Source: a virus. From it: DNA of 24,496 nt. The stretch spans positions 1 through 24,496 of the IMG/VR virus record IMGVR_UViG_3300042398_001160. One strand, 5' to 3'. A program made the translations under genes and the position numbers. Under the pieces are notes generated by a model that saw only the letters and a list, made by a program, of their open reading frames with translations, had not been told where the DNA came from and ran no database searches. Of this stretch, positions 13,157-21,200 are shown one piece after another; the first letter of the stretch is position 1; each line of letters begins with the position of its first letter.

Positions 13157-15274
13157 TTATGGAGTGGGACAAGGGGAACATCCTTCAGGACATGTTTCAC
13201 CGAAATATTCTGCACAACCAGCTCCACAATCACACCATACACTAAATCCTGCTTCAGGTGATGGTGTTGGTGTTGGTGCTTCAGGTGTTGGTGTTGGAGC
13301 CGGTGTTGGTGCTGGTGCAGGTGTTGGTGATGGACTTCCAGCATAACATACTGCTCCACCACTCAATACTCCGGATGTAGAATACCAAACACTACCACCT
13401 ATAGCGTAATATCCATCCGTAGGAGTTCCAGTTCCATTGGAGTTATTATATATTGAAATACCATTTGAGGTAGGGTCATTATTCTGATTGTATTTCACAA
13501 CATAATCAGCAATTTCCCAATTTGTACAAGCTATATCAGGATCAGCACCATGGAATCCGTAATTCAATGCATTCAATACTGGTGCTGCCGGTGCTGGCGT
13601 TGGAGCCGGCGTTGGTGTTGGTGTTGGTGGTGGTGCTGCTGGCGCTGGAGTTGGAGCAGGAGTTGGTGCCGGCGTTGGTGCCGAAATTGGTGGTTCACCA
13701 GGAGGTATTTCTTCTGATTGAGGTGGTGGTGCTGTTGGTGTTGATATTGGTGATGGTGTTGGTGCCGGTGTTGGTGCTGTTGGCGGACCAAAGCAATAGG
13801 GCTGACATTCCATTAGGTCTGCGTATATTCCCAAACCAGGTCCAATATATGTACATGTACCATCAACACAATCCCAATCTAAAGAAGATGCAGGTGGTGG
13901 TGCTGCAGGTGTTGGTGTTGGTGCTGCAGGTGTTGGAGTTGGTGCTGCCGGAGTTGGAGTTGGTGCTGCTGGCGCCGGAGTTGGTGCTGCAGGTGCCGTT
14001 ACTTGTGATGCCGTACCACCACTTATTGTACAATCCGCACAATCAACAACAACGTTTCCTAAACTTCTACTACCATATGAATCATACAATACAACTGCAT
14101 ATGTACCATTTGCTAAACTAGCTGGTCCATTTCCAGCTCCAACAGTATAAGAACCAGCTCCATTAAGAGTAAAGTAATATCCAGTACCAGTACCACCAGC
14201 TACACTCGTCACATCGATTCTAGCATTTGTTGCTGTGAAATCGATACAAGTAAATCCAGCCGTACCAGTTGGTGCTTCATAACATGCAATTGTTTCAGTA
14301 GAAAGTACACTAACGTTTCCAATACTATCATATAATCTAACAATATATGAACCATCTGCTAATCCAGTTGCACCAGTTGCTCCAGTTGAATATGAACCAG
14401 CTCCATTTAATGTGAAGTAGTATCCTGTTCCAGTTCCACCAGCTGGCGATGTTACTGTAATCTTACCACCTGCGTTATTTGTAGATGTACATACCTTTGC
14501 AACAGTTCCACTTGGTGCAATATAACATGCTAATGTTTGTGATGTTAATGCTGCAGAATTTCCACCATCATCATATAAATTCACAGAGTATGTACCATCT
14601 GCTAAGCTATCCACATTTGTTGCAGCTGCTCCAGCTATTCCATAACTACCTGCTCCATTTAATGTAAAATAATAAACACCAGTACCACCAGAAGGAGTTA
14701 CCGTTATTCTACCATTTTGTCCACCATTATCTAAACAAGATTGTGCTGATGTACCACTTAAAGCAGGTAAAGATGAATTACAAGAAGTACAAGTTAGATA
14801 AGCACTTATTACAGAAATACTCGTCCCATCTACTAATGAACCTGTTGTATCTTGTTCAACTATTGTATAACAATATCCAGATGGGTATGGAGACCCAAAT
14901 CGTATTGCCATATTATTTGAATAATTACCAAACGGAGAAACAGATAGGTATTTATATCCACCTGTACCATTGCATCTAATTACTTTTAATCTTTGTGGTG
15001 CACTTGATGGAGGTGTGTATGGTGGTGGTGGTGGAGTTGGGCCGGGAGTTGGGGGTGGGGATGGTGGTAATTGACTATAAACTCTCCATCTACGAGATTC
15101 AACTCCATCTATTATTGTAAAAGTACCTAAATCCTGCACTTCTGCTTCGTTTGGATATGTCAATGAGCTTATCCTACCTACAAAATCAATACCACCACCT
15201 CTAATAGTGACATTAATTTGAGGTCCAGTATTACCAGCCGGTTGTACCCATCCTACGTTTCCTTCTCTAGCCAT
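13157..15274 (-). CDS. Multidomain proline-linker protein with SprB-like repeats and Cys-rich modules
   Basis: 705 residues arranged as beads on Pro/Thr/Ala strings. 1-66: β-rich N-terminal domain (MAREGNVGWVQPAGNTG), probably the virion attachment part. 68-93: Pro linker. 97-165: Cys domain (C101, C135, C162, C165) of the type seen twice in the 281-residue neighbour. 180-415: three Ig-like repeats of about 80 residues, each with GGTG..YYFTLNGAGSY, a L(A)(D/N)G(T/S)Y strand and a LYD end, resembling the SprB repeat of Bacteroidota surface adhesins. 427-462: Pro linker. 468-494: C-x4-C ... C-x3-C mini-domain. 497-565: long Pro linker with PTPAP units. 566-645: unrecognised domain. 647-673: Pro linker. 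681-702: dense Cys cluster (seven Cys). No signal peptide. Located just downstream of the tail fibre, so a receptor-binding or fibre-associated role is likely; hydroxylation or O-glycosylation of the linkers is inference. Confidence 0.82.
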   Translation of the reverse strand: MAREGNVGWVQPAGNTGPQINVTIRGGGIDFVGRISSLTYPNEAEVQDLGTFTIIDGVESRRWRVYSQLPPSPPPTPGPTPPPPPYTPPSSAPQRLKVIRCNGTGGYKYLSVSPFGNYSNNMAIRFGSPYPSGYCYTIVEQDTTGSLVDGTSISVISAYLTCTSCNSSLPALSGTSAQSCLDNGGQNGRITVTPSGGTGVYYFTLNGAGSYGIAGAAATNVDSLADGTYSVNLYDDGGNSAALTSQTLACYIAPSGTVAKVCTSTNNAGGKITVTSPAGGTGTGYYFTLNGAGSYSTGATGATGLADGSYIVRLYDSIGNVSVLSTETIACYEAPTGTAGFTCIDFTATNARIDVTSVAGGTGTGYYFTLNGAGSYTVGAGNGPASLANGTYAVVLYDSYGSRSLGNVVVDCADCTISGGTASQVTAPAAPTPAPAAPTPTPAAPTPTPAAPTPTPAAPPPASSLDWDCVDGTCTYIGPGLGIYADLMECQPYCFGPPTAPTPAPTPSPISTPTAPPPQSEEIPPGEPPISAPTPAPTPAPTPAPAAPPPTPTPTPAPTPAPAAPVLNALNYGFHGADPDIACTNWEIADYVVKYNQNNDPTSNGISIYNNSNGTGTPTDGYYAIGGSVWYSTSGVLSGGAVCYAGSPSPTPAPAPTPAPTPTPEAPTPTPSPEAGFSVWCDCGAGCAEYFGETCPEGCSPCPTP
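13256..13336 (-). repeat. Pro/Thr/Ala-coding low-complexity repeat (C-terminal linker of the 705-residue protein)
   Basis: Codes residues 647-673, alternating SP, TP, AP and EAP dipeptides. Locally GC-rich in an AT-rich genome; + strand reads as GGTGTTGGTGCT-like units. Confidence 0.75.
13580..13786 (-). repeat. Long Pro/Thr/Ala-coding repeat (central linker of the 705-residue protein)
   Basis: Codes residues 497-565, dominated by TPAP, TPTP and APAAP units, interrupted by an acidic QSEEIPPGEPP spacer. It separates a Cys mini-domain from the unrecognised 566-645 domain. Confidence 0.75.
13889..13996 (-). repeat. Tandem APTPTPA-coding units following the SprB-like repeats
   Basis: Codes residues 427-462 with a seven-residue period (AAPTPTP, one unit AAPTPAP), the same period and near-identical unit as in the 281-residue protein, pointing to common origin of the two linkers. 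Confidence 0.8.
14030..14737 (-). repeat. Three tandem Ig-like (SprB-type) repeat modules
   Basis: Codes residues 180-415 of the 705-residue protein. Copies begin near residues 180, 262 and 343 and share GGTG(T/V)(G)YYFTLNGAGSY; copies 2 and 3 are the most alike. Each copy starts and ends near a Cys (C180, C250, C262, C331, C343, C412), so inter- or intra-module disulfides are possible. Confidence 0.75.
15039..15060 (+). other. Potential G-quadruplex on the template strand
   Basis: Runs GGG, GGG, GGGGG and GGGG separated by 2, 4 and 1 bases fit the G3+N1-7 quadruplex pattern. It lies in the Pro-coding linker (residues 68-93) of the 705-residue gene, on the strand used as template for transcription. 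It could simply follow from CCN proline codons. Confidence 0.4.
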
Positions 15275-15295
15275 TTAATTTTAAATATTACTTTA

Positions 15296-18200
15296 TTAAA
15301 TTTTTGAACTACTAATATATGCTTCTAAATTTTCTACCTTTTCCATTAAAGTTTGAACGGCTTTTGTTAAAAGTACAGTCAATCTATCATAGTGTACACT
15401 TCTTGGTATAGGAGTTTCTTCTTGTTCATAATTTAAAAATTTTCTTAATTCAGGATGTTCATCCAAATCTTCTGCTAAAAATCCTGGCATTTTTCCCATA
15501 TATTCTCTTGGGTTTTCAAAAGAAAAAGTATTGGAATAATCATAAGAACCAGAACCTTCCATATTTTCACCATCTTTTGGTACAAATAGAATTGGTTTTA
15601 ATTTTTTTATAGAATCATATGCACTTGATGGATATTCTTCTATTTCTGTCTTATATCTTCTAGTAGAACTATCGTATGTAAGTCTGTATCCGGTAATTCC
15701 TAAAGCAGTTTGATTTGGTCTCAAACGGCCGGCATCACCACCAATAGGATTATAAGCTGGAGGGTCTTGTAGAATTAAAATGGATTTATTTCCATCAGTT
15801 CCCATTCGTATTCCATCAGTTATGTAATCCGTACCAATCCATCCTAAATTTACACGTATATTGTTTCCTAAACCAGAACAATAGATATCACCATCATCAA
15901 CTTGAATTGCTCTAACATCTGTACCAGTGGCTGTGTTTGCAATTCTTATCCCCGGTGTAAGTGCACCACCATTTGTTTTAATATCTACAATTGGAGCAGT
16001 TGTAGTTCTTTTAATTGAAGCGTAGTTGTTAGTATCGCTCAATACAATCATTCCATCTCTACCAATTTCTGTTTGGTCCAATGAAAGTGTGGGTACTATT
16101 GAGTCGGGAGTTATCTGTCCATAAACATTTAGTACCGACCCATAGGGAACGAATCCATATAAGTATGTTACGGTATGAAAATAATAAGTACCAGCAGTTG
16201 GAAATGTTACTACAAATGTAGATGAATTATTACTGGTAGATACTGATTCGTTTGGTCCATTCACATACGCACCATATGCTAGGTTGTAATGTAAAAAATT
16301 TGTACCACTACGAGTTGGGTTTGTCCAACCTTCTATCGTCACACTAACTGATGCATATCCGCTAGTAAAATTACTATCAGTTATTATCCCTATCGCATCA
16401 CTTCCGAAGCTCGGAGTTGTTATTGTATATGTACCAGGTGTTGTAACGACAACCCCAACAGTATCAAGTGTCTCATGGTCAAAATCAATTCCACCACCAT
16501 AAACTGTGTAAGGACTAAAGTAAGTACCAAAATCATACGAGTCTTGTGCTTGGACAGTTACAGAAGTTGCTAATGCTGGGACTGTAATTAAACCTTGCTT
16601 AATAAATACCCTAGGTACATTACCAGCATCCGAAATCTTAATTTGTTTATTACCTGCATCTAAAACAATTTGCCCACTATTATGTTGGAAATTTCCGTCC
16701 AAAACTTCCCAATCACCAATTTTAGATGTAAAATTATCATCGGTTTCAATTTTTCCTCTAATTGTTAAAGTGGAGTTATCCCATCGCAAATATGGAGGTT
16801 TTTGACCCACTGGATAATGTACATCTTCTGGGTTGTGTCCTAATCTAAACTGTCCATCGGTTTGCATAAAAAATCCCGGTAGAGAACCAGTTAATAGTGA
16901 GGTTGCATTAGCACTTCTGATATATCCTCCAGTTCCGGCAGTTCCTTCAACTCCCATAACCAAACCACGAGTAATGGTTGCATCTTGCGCCAATAATATA
17001 TCAGTTGCCACCGAACTGAATTGTGCTCCAAATGATTCCCAATATACTGAACTTGGTGCTGTTGGTAATTGGTTTGTTGAGTTTAATTTAGCTACATAAA
17101 AATTGCCCAAATATTTAACTACATCTCTCCTAACACCAGTTTGGAATATATAAGCAATTGCAGAATTCCATTCACCTCTATATACAACACCCGGTCCAGT
17201 TGCACCATTACTTCCGGATTGTATGTAACTTCCCCAAGGACCTGCGCCAGGATAACCAGTAGTTGCATTTGATGAATTTGTAGATACATGAGAAAATGGT
17301 GATGTGCATATCCAACTTGAACCACTATAAGATGCTATATCATTATTGTAATATTCAGTAGCACTTGCCCATGCACCTCTTAACATTGGTTCATTTACAC
17401 CTGGCGTAGTTTGTCTTACACCACCAACTATATATAAATTACTACCATCCCATTTAAGAGCTTTACTACCATCATTATTTCTAATTGAAAATCTTCCGGT
17501 AGTTCCGTTTGGTACTGGGTTTTCGTATATACCTAAGAAAATACCAGGTTTATCATAACCAATAACGCCTGTTGTTACCTGGTCACCACTCAATCCAATA
17601 GTACCACTTTGTCCCATAGCCATATATGGGTCATTACGTCCTCCAGCTAATACAATATTTGCAAATGCACCTGTTGTATCTTTTGTACCAATGTTTAAAG
17701 TATTTTTAATATAAGATTCTTCAAATATTGCAATCTTAGCTGCTACAAAAAATTCTTCATCTCCCAAATACTGCCAATAAGCAGTATCAGTTTCTAAACC
17801 ACTTGGTTGTTGTGCACCTACCGTAGCAGGTCCACTTCCACTTACAGCTGCATAATATCTTAAAGTAGATGAATATGGGTTATAGTTTACAGCATCCCTT
17901 CTTTTATTTGTTGTTTCAACTGCACCTATATAATCAATTGAACCAGTCCAAGGACCTCTAAATACAATACCAGGACCAACTTGCCCCTCATAACTCAATG
18001 ATATAGATTGTGTTTTGTATAATTTTCCCAAACCTTCACAATCTACTTCATATACAATAAATCCAGTTGAGTAGGTTTCAGGATATGACCAATCCGTAAT
18101 ATTTGCTAAAGTTGCTACATTATTAACAATAGGAACGTAATCACCTGGAAGTAAATTACCAGCCAATGTTAAATGAGATGACTTTGAATATACTTTTACT

Positions 18201-21200
18201 GTGTATTGATTTTTGTATCCGGTTGTTCCAAATATTGTTGTTTGTGGTGAACTAAAAGATGTACTACCCGTCAATACATTATTTCCTCTAGTTGCTGATA
18301 TAGTTGTACCAGTTCCATTAAATGTAATTTGTCCAGATACTTTATATGTTATACTAGATGCCTCATTACTTAAAAATGCGTTATATGAACCAACACCTTC
18401 AATTTGAACATTGATTGATTGAGTCATAAACTGAGTTGCTCTAGCTCCTTCAAAATCTACTTTATAAACAACTTGTGCCGATGTATTTACACCCGGAGTT
18501 GTCCATCCAGTTATATTTGCTATTGTTGCTGGATTTCCAGTTAATCTATTTGCAGCTGCAAGTGTTATATATGGTGATTTGGAATGTATTGATGCTGAAT
18601 AATATCCCAAATAACCAATGTTTTCATATTTTATATTTTGAACCATTGTACCAGCACCATATGTACTTCCTGTTATGTGAATTAAATCAACCCCTGATTT
18701 AAATGCTTTTACATCAGTACCTGTACCAGTAAAGGTTACATCCCATATATTAGCTTGTATTGAACAATTATCATTTGTGAGTTTGGAAGTAAATGAATCT
18801 GCACCATCCTTAACACCAAATATAGTAACTTCATCTATTGCTCTAACAATATCACCATTTCCATCTCTCATCTCAACTCTCCAAACAGCAGATTCACCAG
18901 GAGATGTTGCTTCATCAGGATATATTGTAAGTTTATTACCTTCCGCTGAGTATGGTGCTATTGCCGAATATGCTCCATATGTTAATGTATCAGGATCATA
19001 TTTAAAAAACTGATAACGTGTCTCATCAATAGATGATGAAAAGTTAATAGGTGTTGCTTCAAAATTTATACTATCACTTGGTGTTATCAATACACCATCT
19101 TTATCAAATGTAACTGTGTTGGTTGATACTGCTAATTTAACAGTTCTTGCTTTTATTGCATCACTATTTTTTGTAAAACTTTGCGTTGTGAATAAATCAA
19201 CCGAACCAGTACGATGACCTGGTAACAATGAATATGGATATGCTTTAATTGAATAAAATGCACTAGCCGATATAGCAGGCGGTAAGAAGTTAGTAAATGA
19301 TACCGCGCCAATTGGAGTTGATACTCCAGCGGCAGGTAACACTAATGATTGTGTTTGTATATTACTACCACTTATAGATTGAAAATACCAAGTACCTCTT
19401 TGTTGCGATTGCGTATAAATTAAATTTTCAGCTCCTTCTTTTAAAACAATTGATGTATTTGATGGAGCATAACTTTTAACAAATCCGGTTTCAGTTGCTT
19501 GTAATATTACATTACCAGGTTCTAATAAAATTTCTATTGGTGGTGCACCATCAACCGCTTTAGTAAAGTTTTGTACTAAACTTTGAGTGTACTTAGAAGA
19601 TGTGTAATATGGATGGATTAATAAATCATAAGTTAAACTTGCACTTAACTCAGTCATATTATTTGCACCACTCATAATTAATGATGCCGTATAGGTTTTA
19701 TCAAGTAGAACAGAACCAGTCAATATCATTGATTGTGTTACGTGATTTAACCAAAACGTACCAGCTTCTTTACTTGCTGTAAATGACAAATACTTTGCAC
19801 CTTGTTTTAATTTTATTTCAGTATTAGCTGGTGTGTATGTTGATATGATACCTTTCGCATTTGCATTTAATGTTACATTAGCAGGTACTATTTCAAATAC
19901 AATACTTTCATCACCCGGCTTACCTTCGGGTACAATAGTAAAAGTTTTATCAACACTAATTTGTGTTAATGTATATGGTTCTGTATATGTGAACGTTGTT
20001 GTTAATACTTTACTTTGTGATAATGGCAATCCAACAAATTGGTTAAACGCTGTTGATTTAATTTCTCTACCAAGCTCATCAACTGCTACAATTGAAATAT
20101 CAGGATTCCAAGTATTACTTTTTGTTACATAATACATCCAATATTCAGGAACAAAATCCTTATTGATTGACATCGATGGATATACTTCAATTGATGAAGA
20201 TATTGGTGCTTCATTTGTACCCCTTAAATAAAAAGATGCGGTTACGGAGGCCGATGTTGGTCTAAACTGAAATTCATCTCTATACTTTATAGTAAAAGTA
20301 TCTGCATTATATGTTATAACAGGCGTATCTAAACCATCTTGTAAATCTTCTAAATTTATAGATGCTAATACCGATTGAGATACATTATATGCAAAATCGG
20401 ATGCAGCTGATGCTGAATTTATAAGATATACAATTCTTCTCTTATCTATTGAATCTCTATTAAAGATTGCATTGTAGTTAATTTCCTTTGTACCCAATTC
20501 ACCGGCAGATAACCCATTTACATAACCACTATTTGCGGCATATTCTAAGTTTACAAATTTTTCAGTATCACCAGAACTACTTAATATGTGTAGTTGTATC
20601 AGATTCCAATTTCTTTCAGGTCTAGAACCACTATATAATTCAATATCATTAATACCATCGATTCTAACTGCTTGAACCTCTAAACTTTGTGTACTACTAT
20701 TTCTAATTTGAGTTCCTCTGTAAGGTCTAATAATATGATTAACCCCACCAAACCCATCCAATACTGCGGTGATTGTTACACTATCAGTTACACCTTCACA
20801 CTCTCCCGTAAATGTTATTAATTGAACATCTATATCATCTCTACTACCTGTAAAATTTGCAACAGTTAAAAATGGAATACTTGGATTTGTAAAATCTAAA
20901 GTACCAGGAAAAACACCACCTACATATTGGGATGCAGATAAAACATTTCCAAAAAAATCTATTGAAGATGATGTAAAGTTTACAGAACCAGTTAATAAAG
21001 TTTTTTCAATATTAAAAGCTATAACTGTTGGTGGTACTGGTTGTGAACCGGAATCAAATTGAAAATATAATGATGATGGATTTAAATCTAACTTCTTTTC
21101 AATTCTTTGAATATTACCACCATCAAATGTTTTTGATAACTGATTCTCATCAATTGATATTGGTATTAAATTACCATTTACATCATAAAATTTGAAAAGA

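Noticed and set aside
13522-14121. A 199-codon open frame on the + strand rich in Leu and Val
   Set aside because: It is the antisense reading of the Pro/Ala/Thr repeats; periodic GC-rich repeats keep all frames open. The minus-strand protein has domains and Cys spacing, the plus-strand one does not.
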